Shown piece by piece: positions 47,681 through 57,516 of a stretch of DNA of 64,000 nucleotides (within the stretch, counting starts at the first letter, position 1; the number at the start of each line of letters is the position of its first letter). The DNA is from Sarocladium kiliense (taxonomy: Eukaryota; Ascomycota; Sordariomycetes; Hypocreales; Sarocladiaceae). The notes beneath the pieces were generated by a model, which saw only the letters and a list, made by a program, of their open reading frames with translations, did not search any database and was not told the DNA's origin. The position numbers and the translations under genes are program-made. Location: contig JAUZTG010000050.1 in assembly GCA_030734395.1 (NCBI GenBank), forward strand, positions 62,001 to 126,000, given 5' to 3'.

Positions 47681-48940
47681 ATGAATCGCACTCCGTCGCA
47701 AAGCCGAAAGCGCGGTGCCAATTTCGATAGCGATAACGAATCCGGCCGACATAAGCGCAAGAGATATTCGCAGAGCGAACGAGTTGAGGACTGGATGCAA
47801 AAGATGTTCGTCGAAAGCACGACGCGTTTCCTCGCAAGACCAAAGGCGATTTCGCGCAGACGCGGGGGCTCGAGCGATAGCCAGAGCTCGGAAGAGAAGA
47901 CGGCGCCGTATCGAGACCAACGTTATGCACTGATGCTCGAGAGCCACGGCAGTTTCTTGAGAAAGTCCCCCACTGGCGTTGCGGACGAGGCCAGGCAGCT
48001 TTGCAAAGACCTCTGCAAGGCCATCGAAGCTCTGCCTGAGGATACGCCGTTCCGTGACGAGACCTTTGAGCCGTTTTGTGAGAGCCTAAGCGGGCGCAAT
48101 GAGGCTAGGGTTTTCCGGGAGCTATCGCATCTTATCGTGCCTCCTGCCGAACGGCTTGCCCTCCAAGATGATGAAAAACTCGAGAGACTCAAGTGGCTGG
48201 TCGAAGGCGTCGATGAGGTCTGGTCCAATGCGCAAACTCTCGCTGGCCCCCCTCCGAAACCCGACTACTGCGTCGGCTTCAAGCGCAGAGTTTTCACAGA
48301 CGAACAGCTGCAGAAACTTCGACCATGGACCGGCAACACGTTCAAGGGAGATACGTCTCTCGTGATGGCCACACCAACGATGCTCTTTCCGTTTCTTGCC
48401 TGCGAGGTTAAATGCGGACGGGAAGCCCTTGACGTCGCTGACAATCAGAACGCATACAGCATGACCATTGCTCTGAGGGGAGTGGTCCAGCTTTTCCAAG
48501 CTGTTGGTCGAGGTTCTGAGGTTGATCGTCAGATCCTTGGCTTCTCATTCTCGCACGACAACCAGAGTGTCCGAATCTATGGGCACTACGCGGAGGTCAG
48601 AGAGGCTGATATCAAATACTACCGCCATGATATCCGGAAGTACGATATCACCGACTGCGACGGCCGCGATAAGTTCACTGCATACGGTATCACGATGCGC
48701 ATCTATCAGGAGTGGATGCCGAATCACCTCAAGCGGCTTTGCTCAGCTATAGATGACTTGCCGATGGACTCAAGCAGTTATCGCTTGCCGACAGCTGAGC
48801 TTACTCAGGAATCCGAGGATGTGTTGTCACAGGCGAAGGACAACTTGGACGGGGTAGAGGAGACCTGCAGCGATCGATCAGCGACAAGCTCCGTCTCTAA
48901 TATGGAAGGGGGTGCAAGACAGCGCAACGTCGGGGACTGA
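47681..48940 (+). CDS. DUF7924-type fungal protein, PD-(D/E)XK nuclease-like
   Basis: ATG 47681, single exon, 419 residues. Disordered basic N-terminus with NLS-like RKR and RHKRKRY. A helical middle (ARQLCKDLCKAIEAL) is followed by the conserved core: PDYCVGFKRRVFTDEQLQKL, then LFPFLACEVKCGREALDVAD, QNAYSMTIALRGVVQLFQAV, ILGFSFSHDNQSVRIYGHYA, and YRHDIRKYDIT. The E.K of CEVKCG near residue 241, after a beta-strand and preceded by an upstream acidic position, fits a PD-(D/E)XK nuclease-like active site; fungal proteins with this core are annotated as DUF7924 (family number from memory). Such genes are repeatedly found in accessory regions of Pezizomycotina. Substrate unknown; nuclear by motif. 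Confidence 0.75.
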   Translation: MNRTPSQSRKRGANFDSDNESGRHKRKRYSQSERVEDWMQKMFVESTTRFLARPKAISRRRGGSSDSQSSEEKTAPYRDQRYALMLESHGSFLRKSPTGVADEARQLCKDLCKAIEALPEDTPFRDETFEPFCESLSGRNEARVFRELSHLIVPPAERLALQDDEKLERLKWLVEGVDEVWSNAQTLAGPPPKPDYCVGFKRRVFTDEQLQKLRPWTGNTFKGDTSLVMATPTMLFPFLACEVKCGREALDVADNQNAYSMTIALRGVVQLFQAVGRGSEVDRQILGFSFSHDNQSVRIYGHYAEVREADIKYYRHDIRKYDITDCDGRDKFTAYGITMRIYQEWMPNHLKRLCSAIDDLPMDSSSYRLPTAELTQESEDVLSQAKDNLDGVEETCSDRSATSSVSNMEGGARQRNVGD

Positions 48941-49610
48941 GGAGACTTTCGCCAAAACCGAATCTATCTGCTATAGGATGGAGCGAGTGTCTACGCAATG
49001 TGATAATTCTTTAATGCGTTTGTCGACCGCTATGAACGTAGTCGATCCGGGAGACTTGACCGTCCTTGATCACGCACGAGGGGCGACGACAAGGAAAGGG
49101 GCCGCGATCGAAGCCGAGATCGAAGAGCTCGTACTCGCTCATGATCGAGGCGACGAGAACGCCCCCGCTCGCGTGACATTCCTCCAGCAGCAGACTGCTA
49201 CGCCCCGGCGCACGCGGTCGTTCCCTCCTCGCCGCCGAACTCGTGATCGGTTCTGTGACAGGGACTGAGACCGTCACCATCCCTGACATCGAGGTGACTG
49301 CAAGGAAACAACGCAAAGTTGACCACTGAGGCTGATCCGCGGCAACCGCACGCAGTCTACCATGAGAGGGAGTCGAATGTCTCCTCGAGCAGCTATTTGA
49401 TTTGGTGCCTCATGGTGTCGATAACCCTTGTCGATCTGTAGAAAAGGCAGCGAGCGGGCTGGCGTCTACAGGACAGGGGCTGTAATTGGCCACACGTTCG
49501 AGGCCTCCCCCGCAGTTCCCGTCAACCAGCTGAACACCTTTAACTGTGCATTCTCTCCAGGTCCAACCTGCACAGAAGAATCATCATCGGATACCAAATC
49601 ATTGTTTTCC
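48941..49610. other. Intergenic
   Basis: Open frames on both strands (48912-49268 plus, 49011-49316 minus) overlap and lack support. The frame of the next gene extends upstream to 49428 but without an ATG. Confidence 0.35.
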
Positions 49611-51878
49611 ATGTATTTACGGCGAAGTCAGCCTGATGCAGCAATGAGCCAGTTCGAGAGGTCAAGTCAAGTCGCAAATGTCGTGGTACCCCGCCAACCC
49701 TGGCCCACCCCGGGGCCGGCTCGACCCGTCGTCAGCGCGACGGCAGTCGCCCAGCTCAAGAAGGATCTCGGTCTCCTTAATGGCAAGTGCGGCAGCAGCT
49801 CGACCAAACCCTGGCCATGTAAGTGGGTTTCACCAGCCGCCGCTCCAGGTCCCAACAAGACTAAGGTCGATGGTGAGCTGCTGCCTGCCCTTGTCGGCCT
49901 CACGCGGGCTTCCCCGAATCTGCGACAGAACCTAAAGGAGCTCGCCGAGACCTGGCATTGCGATCTCCACAATGACAAGAATATCCGGGTCGGTCCCCGG
50001 GTCGAACTCTGGTTAGCCAGCTTCCCTCCTGGCAAAATGGCAGCAGTAGCACCGCCTGCTTCTGCTGGCGGCAACAACAGGGCACCGAGTTATGAGCGGG
50101 ACCTGGTCCCAGCACAGGGCTGGGCTTTGCTTTCCCCGCCGACCTCCCCTCCCAAGAAGAGCGTTCATGCCTCCGGCGGGAGCGTCACCACCACCAATGC
50201 CACCAACCCTTATTCGACGTCAAGCTCCCCGACCCCCTCGAAGCACCCGACGGCCGGTCCTGCTCCCGCCCTCCCTAGTCCCCCCGCAACACCATATCAT
50301 CAGGCCCAAGCGACCAGCTCGGGAGTGCCTGCCTCGGCGGTGCAAAGTGAGGCCACGGCCTTGCGGCAACTGCGGGCACGCCTGGGACTCGACAGCCACT
50401 ACTGCGGCAGCGGCAAGAAGGATAATCCCGATGGATCGTGTGGCTGTCCTTCTGCGGGTAAAGACGGCGAAATAGACAAGCTGCTGGTGTCCCTGGCGAC
50501 ACTGAAGCTAGCGGACCCGGATCTTGCGGATCTGCTGGACCAGGTCGCCGGCAAGTGGCACTGCCATCTTCACGCCTGGGGACACTATAAAGCGGATCGG
50601 GTGGCGCGCTGGATGACGTTCTTCCCAATCTACGACGTTCCTGTCACTGCCGAAGATGCCTACAAGTCCGCCAACGGGCTCAGAAAGCTTCTCGGCCTCC
50701 GAGGCTGGACGTGCGGCAGCTACCTGAAGAAGTGCGAGACAAACCCTGACCCGCTGAAGGGGCCTCGCTGTGGGGCGCAGTCGATGCCCTATCGCAAGGG
50801 TGACAGGCACAAGGCCGTAGTCGACGAGATCCTCCAGTCGCTGGTCGGTCTCACGCGTACATCGCCCGGCTTGTTGGCCGAGTTGGTTAAGCTCGCGCGG
50901 AAATGGCATTGCGAGTCCCACCCTGGGGTCGTGTACGCAAGGGACCGGGCCGGCGAGTGGGTGGCGCTGTTTCCGGGCGGGTCTCCGGCTGCAGCAATCA
51001 CCACTACCGATCCCTTTGATGAGGCTCAAATGAAAATAAAGGAGATGCTGCGCCCTTTGTCGTCTCAATGTCCCGTCATTGCGGAAAGCACCGGCAAGCA
51101 GTGTCAAAAAAGCATCGCCGGGAGGAATATGCGCCGTTGCGACAACTTGGCCGGTGAGATTGCGGAGCTCGCCATCAACCTGGATGACGAGAAGCTCAAG
51201 GTCTCGCTCGAGGACCTCAACCTAGATGGGCGCTGCTCAATGCACAACAAACTCAACGCCGAGTGGGTGGCAGACGTGATGTCGCAAATCCGCGACATCA
51301 CGAAGGGCCTACCGCGGGCCGCCGCTCCGGTCGAACCATCGTCTACGCCCGCGCTGCAGTCGCTCACGGAGTTTGAGCAAAACATTTATAGCAGGTCCAC
51401 GCCGTCCGGCCACGACGAGTCCCCGCTACGCATTGTCGACCGGTCTGACGAGCCCAGAGACAACGAGTCCATTTGCCAGCGCGTCACCAGCAAGTGGCGG
51501 GAGCCCCTAACAAAAGAAGAACAGGCAGTCGAGTGGGGCTACCTGTACGCGTACACGGTCAAGGAGAATCCCAAGTACGTCAAAATCGGATCCACGTCCC
51601 GTGACGTGGCTACACGGCACACCGAGTGGCAGACGGCTTGCGACCGGCAAGTAGCGGCCGCGTATCCGGTGTACTCCAAAGATGCGGTGTTGGTACCCTA
51701 TCCGCGGCGGGCCGAGGCGCTGTGCCACGCGGAGCTAGAGGATTGCCGGGTCCGGGTCGCGTGCGGGCCTTGCCGCGTCCAGCACGAGGAGTGGTTCGAG
51801 GTGTCGGGGGAAGTGGCCGTCGATGTCATTCGGAAATGGACCGTGAGGATGGCGAAGAATCCGTACGGAATGGTTTAA
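49611..51878 (+). CDS. Tandem Cys/His modules fused to T5orf172 (GIY-YIG-like) domain
   Basis: Start set at ATG 49611 (ATG 49644 is possible); 755 residues, one exon. Four related ~90-residue modules at about residues 48-140, 252-340, 356-460 and 474-560 follow the plan L..L...CGS... C ... LV.LTR..P.L...L..LA..WHC..H ... R...W...FP; examples are LAETWHCDLH, VAGKWHCHLH, LARKWHCESH and, degenerate, DGRCSMH. Conserved Cys and His suggest zinc binding. Ser/Pro-rich linkers separate modules 1 and 2. The C-terminus (about 642-745) is a T5orf172/MUG113 domain of the GIY-YIG superfamily: GYLYAYTVKENPKYVKIGST, then R..TEW, RAEALCHAELEDCRV, EEWFEVSG. That fold in nucleases cuts DNA; for T5orf172 proteins activity is unproven. 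Probably binds nucleic acid. Confidence 0.75.
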   Translation: MYLRRSQPDAAMSQFERSSQVANVVVPRQPWPTPGPARPVVSATAVAQLKKDLGLLNGKCGSSSTKPWPCKWVSPAAAPGPNKTKVDGELLPALVGLTRASPNLRQNLKELAETWHCDLHNDKNIRVGPRVELWLASFPPGKMAAVAPPASAGGNNRAPSYERDLVPAQGWALLSPPTSPPKKSVHASGGSVTTTNATNPYSTSSSPTPSKHPTAGPAPALPSPPATPYHQAQATSSGVPASAVQSEATALRQLRARLGLDSHYCGSGKKDNPDGSCGCPSAGKDGEIDKLLVSLATLKLADPDLADLLDQVAGKWHCHLHAWGHYKADRVARWMTFFPIYDVPVTAEDAYKSANGLRKLLGLRGWTCGSYLKKCETNPDPLKGPRCGAQSMPYRKGDRHKAVVDEILQSLVGLTRTSPGLLAELVKLARKWHCESHPGVVYARDRAGEWVALFPGGSPAAAITTTDPFDEAQMKIKEMLRPLSSQCPVIAESTGKQCQKSIAGRNMRRCDNLAGEIAELAINLDDEKLKVSLEDLNLDGRCSMHNKLNAEWVADVMSQIRDITKGLPRAAAPVEPSSTPALQSLTEFEQNIYSRSTPSGHDESPLRIVDRSDEPRDNESICQRVTSKWREPLTKEEQAVEWGYLYAYTVKENPKYVKIGSTSRDVATRHTEWQTACDRQVAAAYPVYSKDAVLVPYPRRAEALCHAELEDCRVRVACGPCRVQHEEWFEVSGEVAVDVIRKWTVRMAKNPYGMV

Positions 51879-52484
51879 TATTTTGTGATTTGACGAACGT
51901 GAAGATTTACGGATGCTTACGAAAGGGCGATTGAACACAAGGAATGTTCTCCAGTGGGAAGACGTCGAGGGCTTGGTAGACTTGGAAAAGACTGGACTCG
52001 AGGCTCGGAGGGAAATGAGGGAAACATGACAACGCGACTATTCACGCGTTGTTGTGCGAAGTGTGGCCAGCGGGTCGCTACGGCATCCTTTCTTTTAGTG
52101 GCCATACCTTATGCTTTAAGCAAAGCGAAGCCGTTCCCCGCTGCGCATCAAGCACAATCCTCTCGTACTAACTCGTCCACTGTCTACTGGCAATCCGGAG
52201 TAGTGCGACCACAGCATACAACACTAGCAACTCTTCCTGAACACTTTTGACACTACTTTGGGTTCACAGGCGGGTGCGGTCCATTTGATAGTGGGGCTAG
52301 TCAGAGGTACTTCCCGGAAATCTGAAGTAGTATACTTTCAATGCCTTCAGGCGTGTTATTGATTCTGCGAAATTATCGACAACACTCGAGGTTTCTGAAC
52401 ATGGCGGTTGCCTCGAGGCTGTCTTGCCCAGTACCATGGCCTGCCATGTCATGGTCTGCCAGTTTGTACTATGTCACAAAACAC
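51879..52484. other. Intergenic
   Basis: No supported gene. 52440-52500 is the 3' flank of the small minus-strand gene. Confidence 0.35.
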
Positions 52485-52673
52485 CTAAAACTTATTGTCC
52501 TTATTGTCCTCACGACGCTTTCGGGAGTTGTCTGCAGCCTTCTTGATCAATTCCGCATCTTGTTTGACCTTTGCCTCCCGGGCTGCTTCTTCTCGGCGCT
52601 TTCTGGATGCATCAGCTGCTTCCGTCATTCGCTTCTCTTCCTCATCGGTAGGGATTCGCATGCTGTCGGCCAT
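52485..52673 (-). CDS. Small highly charged protein (62 aa), 5' UTR intron
   Basis: ATG 52673. Almost wholly helical and charged: DEEEKRMTEAADASRKRREE, KVKQDAELIKKAADNSRKRR, with an internal near-repeat (ADASRKRREE / ADNSRKRRED). A 61-nt intron (52740-52680, GTAAGA..TGTAG) sits in the 5' leader six bases before the ATG, supporting a transcribed gene. No known domain. The charge pattern resembles small stress-induced or ribosome-associated proteins, but no assignment is made. Confidence 0.55.
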   Translation of the reverse strand: MADSMRIPTDEEEKRMTEAADASRKRREEAAREAKVKQDAELIKKAADNSRKRREDNKDNKF

Positions 52674-53494
52674 GTTGAGCTACAATTGGTTGATATGTTA
52701 GCATATACGCAAATGTGTCAGTGTCGGAAGCGACTCTTACCGTGATAAGATGTGAGATACAATACTGCTCGTTGAGCCTTGTAGAATGAAGTTGCAGATG
52801 AAGGCGGTTAGCCTCGGGAGGTGAAGCAAGTAAGATAAGAAGATATTCGCAAGCTCAACCCCTATGGTCGAGCAGACTCAGGATATCTCTGGAATGGGAA
52901 AAGATGAAACTGGCTTACGGATCTCAAAGGGTTACAAGACAGCAATTTATACCTGGGCTTGCATTCACCATGACTGTTGTTCCGTGACGTTGCTCTCAAC
53001 AGATGTGTAGGCAACCGCCGTGGATGTCTCGTGCTGCGCCCGACCAACAGCACAGGGGAAACGGCCCCCGATGTTGACAAATCACAAGCCGCCTTTACAT
53101 CCAGTTGGTTGTTGGTTTTGAATTGCACAGTTGGCTCACAATGTCGATGAGGAGGCAGAGGCCCCTAGCGGTTCAAGTCGCTCCGTCATTGGCTCAGGAC
53201 AGGGCTCTTGCGGGAAAGGGTGACGAAGGATTCGCGCTAAGTGCATGACAGCATCGCCAATTGGAGGTTACGAATCTGCGCCACCAACAGTAGTATCAGG
53301 CTCAAGCACGAGAGCGGACCCTGGTTACTGGCCTGAGCTAAATTCCAGATCTGAAGCCCCTCTCTCTGGTCCTGTCTGCTTTCAGACCCAACAACAACTA
53401 CACACCACAAAGAACATCGCAGTTGTCGAATACGTTCTTGAAACTGGTCTACCCCGACCATTATTTGATACTCTAGGACCGCAGCACATTTGCC
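52674..53494. other. Divergent promoter region
   Basis: Holds the 5' leader exon and intron (52680-52740) of the small minus-strand gene and the promoter of the kinase-like gene. No further gene is seen. Confidence 0.4.
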
Positions 53495-55032
53495 ATGCCT
53501 CTCAAACCGAGATATATGCGCATGAGGCAGGATGACCTTGCCTGGGAGAAAGGCGACAAAGAGGCCGAGATGTGGGAGAGGTCAATACTCAAGGCGCAGG
53601 TATACCGCGACATTGGCAGTTTTATCAATCAACACAGACCTGGGGACCCTCTGGAGCTTCACAGTCCGATCAGAGGCGGGTATAACATATTCTTCCGCCT
53701 GGAGTATAATGATGGCTCCTCGGCTGCTCTTAGGATCCCCTGCAAAGGTATTTGTGATGCAGAGTCGGGTTTGATCTGGCAATTGCTGAACCATGCATGA
53801 TAGGAATAGTTAAGTGTCCTGACGAGAAAATCCGCTATGAGGTCGCAACGATGCGGTATATTGCCGAAAACACCACGATTCCAGTTGCTAAGGTCTACCA
53901 TTATGGTACCGCAGCAGAGAACCCTACTGGTCTGGGACCGTTCATCATCATGGACTATACAGAACACGAGAGGACAATGTCGGAGGCTCTTAATGACCCC
54001 GTTCTCAACTCTAGCGAGTCTCATGTCCTGGATCCTGACGTCAGCACAGAGAAGCTCGAAGTTCTCTACAGACAGATGGCCAACATCATTTTGCAGCTGT
54101 CTATGCTGACATTCGACCGCATTGGATCACTGGTTCAAGATGAACATGGGGGATTTCATGTGTCTGGGCGACCCCTGACTATGAACATGAACTCGATTCT
54201 CGAGTTTACGGAGGCGCCTCCGTCTCTGTTGCCAAACCGGCAATATTCGACCGCTACGGAGTGGTACGCTGCGCTAGCTGACATGCACCTGACGCAGTTG
54301 GTGTTTCAGCACAATGACGCTGTCGAGGATGAGGAGGATGCGAGAGATAAATACGTTGCTCGCCAGCTTTTTCGGCGGTTAGCCGCAGAAGGGCGCCTCG
54401 TGTCTGAATTGGATACGAAAGAGGATCGTCAGAACGTCAAAGAGGCGGCATTTCGAATGTTCTCAGAAGACTTGCGTCCCTCCAACGTATTGATCGACAA
54501 GGACCTCTGTGTGGTCGGCGTGATTGATTGGGAATTCGCCTACATCGCGCCGTCACAGTTCTCCTTTGATCCGCCCTGGTGGCTACTCTTGAAGGCGCCG
54601 GATGAGTGGTCCGAAGGGGGCTATCTGTCTTGGATGGAAACATATGAGCCTCGCTTGGAAACGTTCTTACGTCTGCTAGAGGAAGAGGAAAAAAGGGTGC
54701 AGGCTGACTCTGGAAGCAGCAACGGTAACCAAGAAGGAGTGCGTCTCTCTCAGCAGATGCGCAAACGCTGGGAGAGCAGAGCATGGATGATCAATTACGC
54801 GGCCAGGAACAGCTGGGCGTTCGACTTTATATACTGGAAGTTCTTGGACACAGAATTTTTTGGGCACAACGAGAACGGCGATCATCATGAGAGGCTCGGC
54901 ATGCTCACCAAGGCTGAAGCGGAAACCATGGAGCAGTTTGTGAGGATGAAGATGCAGGAACGCAACGAGCGAGCCTTGGCCGAGTGGAACGATGAGAGTG
55001 CAGCGGCTAGGCTCGCCAAGTTCATCGCCTGA
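53495..55032 (+). CDS. APH-fold phosphotransferase / kinase-like protein
   Basis: ATG 53495; exon 1 to 53747, 62-nt intron 53748-53809 (GTATTT..AATAG), exon 2 53810-55032; phase 1 join; 491 residues. N-lobe: HSPIRGGYNIFFRLEYNDGS, ALRIPCK; helix VRYEVATMRYIAENT-type sequence KIRYEVATMRYIAENT. Hinge: GPFIIMDYTE. C-lobe catalytic loop SEDLRPSNVLID (relatives have HGDLHPGNVL-like loops; Asp and Asn are kept, His is Ser/Glu) and metal motif VIDWEFAY. C-terminal helices include RKWESRAWMI-like RKRWESRAWMINYAARNSWA. Fungal APH-family members phosphorylate unknown small molecules, or are pseudokinases; they are common in accessory regions. Cytosolic. Confidence 0.82.
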
Positions 55033-55070
55033 CTCCACTCTTTCAGGTTCCCTTCTGTAACTTGATATTG

Positions 55071-55235
55071 TGGCTTCAATAACTGAGTTACAGATGAATT
55101 GGAACTTCACAATACAGGAGCGAGCGATGTCCCGGTAACTGTAGGGATTTTGCCCGGGTCTGGGTAGCTTTCCGGATGTTGCCAAGGTCCGGGTGGCTTT
55201 TAGGTGAGCGTGCCAGTCCCAAGGCAACGGAGGTA
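55071..55235. repeat. Dispersed repeat, copy 1 (partner 61799-61970)
   Basis: From CTTCAATAACTGAGTTACAG through GGAGCGAGCGATGTC and CTTTCCGGATGTTGCCAAGG to GTGCCAGTC.CAAGGCA, the sequence recurs at 61799-61970 in the same orientation with few substitutions and small indels. No ORF or terminal inverted repeats are evident; it could be a solo LTR, a MITE or the end of a larger element. Confidence 0.75.
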
Positions 55236-55440
55236 CTTCCATGGTCCAGTCCGGCAGATGCAGACCTTGCGAATAAGAATAGCAGCATCTCACAGTGTCG
55301 GGAACCACTAGACAGGCGCAATGAGTCCATGTGGCAGGTGGCACTGCTCAATACATGAAGCCCACCAAATACTTGGAATGCTCTTGAAACTGTGTCTGCC
55401 TTTCACTCCTCGATAATAATTTGTGTCCCAACACGGCGCT

Positions 55441-55829
55441 ATGTTCAATACCATTCAAGCTCTCTATCTACAAACGCGCGCCGAACGCGAGAGGCGAAAT
55501 GAGTCTAGAAGACGCAGAATCGCTATGAGAAACCTACATATTCTGGGGAGTATAGATGGGTATGAGGTTCCCGCGATTGTGAGAAAGGACAACAAAGTCT
55601 TTACGTATTATTCATCCAGTCGATCCTCAGAATCACCCACCTATACTCGTAAGATTATCTGTCTCTTAAGAACGATCAAGATGGAATACTGATGATCTGT
55701 ACTTAGCTTGAGGGATCTCCATTGGCTGTTGTCCACACTCTTGGGAACGGAGAAGATCTAGAGCCAGATAACCTGGATCGCGAGGGCAAGAAGTTGCAAA
55801 GTCCAGAGGAAACTAAGGATATGCAGTAG
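55441..55829 (+). CDS. Small hypothetical gene with an unresolved splice or frameshift
   Basis: ATG 55441 opens a basic frame (RAERERRNESRRRRIAMRNL, GYEVPAIVRKDN) to a GTAAGA donor at 55649. After a CTTAG acceptor at 55706 the coding-looking frame continues LEGSPLAVVHTLGNGEDLEP to TAG 55827-55829. The junction leaves one base too many. Either a different donor is used (GTGAGA near 55579 gives a clean phase-0 join but drops 23 residues) or there is a one-base indel. Function unknown. Confidence 0.4.
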
Positions 55830-56185
55830 TGATAAGGGAATATGTGGCCTACAGACGGGCTTAGATGTTCATTGCAAGCTGTGGTTGAGACCAGAAGGTT
55901 GTTCCAACCCTGGGTTTCATGAAGCCGCTTTCTCGTTCAGAGTCCTCGGTACAGACGCGTCCCATAGGTGTGACTTCGGTCGAGGAAACGGATTGGAGCC
56001 CGCGTGGGGGTGATGCAGGTACAAATTTGGTCAACATTGATGGCCTAGTTAACACTAGCAGCTGCGCTTTCTCATCAATCGAGTCACTTCCTTGGAACGG
56101 CCACGAATTGTCATGCTTTGCCGAAGGTGGTGCTCTCACGATCATATGTGTTACTACAGGGAAGCTGGTGTTTCTAAGACGAGTG
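55830..56185. other. Intergenic with frames open on both strands
   Basis: Both a plus frame (55919-56206) and a minus frame (55861-56235) are open; neither has domain or splice support. Confidence 0.3.
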
Positions 56186-56920
56186 CTAGTCACAGAGAGC
56201 CCCTGACGGGAAACCACCGTACACGTTGCCCTCATAGTCTATATATTCCACCATCCACCCCCTCCCTTGAAGAGCAGGTTTATCTCTCGCCTCAAGCTCG
56301 CTCGCTTCCTGTAAGTAACCGCTATCCGTGGTGAGAGAAAGCAAAGGCGCAAAACGATAGCTTTCAAGCCACACATATACATGACGTACAGCCCCGAGAA
56401 GGTCCAGTACCTTAATAGCCTTAGCAAGATCCATCCAAAGGCCTACCTCGTCAATAATCACATTTTCAATGCTATTGAGTTGGTTCCCATAGAAACGCCT
56501 CAACTCCTCAATATTTTCCAGCTCAATATCATGAGGTAGCCAAAGAAAATCCAACGCTGGGTAGAAATAGAGGCTCGAATTTTCCAGTCCAGGGTGTTGC
56601 AAAGTAATGTGTCGATGAAGAGTGCGTTCAGTTGGTTCGGCTCTGGCAGGGCCGGCGCTGCTTTCAATCAAGGCAGCGATAATCTCGGATCGTGTTGTGG
56701 TGTCGAGATAGGAGATGTCGAGCTGCAAGAACGTCGACATGCTACATAATCGACGCAGATAGTACAACTCGAAGAATAGATCGCTGTCCGACCCATCCGA
56801 TTCGGATCCATCATTGTCCTCTTTCAGAATGCTACCATCTGCTTTAGTGTCCCGGAAGGGGGACTCCAGGTCGTGCCAAGCAACCCGGACCACCTGGGGT
56901 TCCCGAGCCGGCTCCATCAT
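56186..56920 (-). CDS. Hypothetical fungal protein, possibly 2EXR-like
   Basis: ATG 56920, single exon, 244 residues. Acidic N-terminus (LKEDNDGSESDGSDSD), then a mixed alpha/beta body with LYFYPALDFLWLPHD, QLNSIENVIIDEVGLWMDLA and RHVYVWLESY. The order F.P..D.L+L followed by I..+A+D...W resembles the second half of fungal 2EXR proteins, but the family's F..FP.LP.E+R..I+ opening is absent, so the assignment is weak. No signal peptide. Reads cleanly from promoter to stop. Confidence 0.55.
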   Translation of the reverse strand: MMEPAREPQVVRVAWHDLESPFRDTKADGSILKEDNDGSESDGSDSDLFFELYYLRRLCSMSTFLQLDISYLDTTTRSEIIAALIESSAGPARAEPTERTLHRHITLQHPGLENSSLYFYPALDFLWLPHDIELENIEELRRFYGNQLNSIENVIIDEVGLWMDLAKAIKVLDLLGAVRHVYVWLESYRFAPLLSLTTDSGYLQEASELEARDKPALQGRGWMVEYIDYEGNVYGGFPSGALCD

Positions 56921-57516
56921 ACGATCGTGAGACGAGGATGATTGTGGACGTTGATCGTATCAAAGGGAGAATGCTGAGGGTGATGAGTTGTGAGGGGGGC
57001 GCAAACCAACAAACCTCAAGGATATGGATATTATACAGAACCGCATTTAAGATTACCCGCCTGAACCCCGCAAAGTCTGCTGAGCACCCAATGCGTACAT
57101 TGGCATCCAGTGCGGATGTAACATATCCGCGGGAAGTGGAAGCCAGGGATTGAGGGAAAACAAGTGTACGTTTTAATCATTTGTTGTCGTCCAGATTGTT
57201 CATTAACGTCTGGCAGAGTCCTATCCTTCTGATAAGCTCCTAACAGATCTAAAAGCAAGTGAAATGATCATATGCTTCAACGACACATCGTGGACCGGTA
57301 CCCAAGCTTCCGGGCCTCCTGCCCCCACCGCCCGAACACCTTCTTTGCCAGACTCTGGGCGTTGCATCACGCCGTAGAGCTCCTGAGGACAACGCTTGAA
57401 CCTCCGTCTCTGATGCGTCGAGTTTTGATTGCCCGCGTCTGCTGATGGGCGATCCAAGTATTTTGCAAGAAGAACTGGAAAATGAACTAGAAAATGGTCT
57501 TGCTCCGAATTGCATG
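56921..57516. other. Intergenic
   Basis: No supported gene; 57249-57516 is open on the minus strand past the stop of the BAH-PHD gene but in a different frame. Confidence 0.35.
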
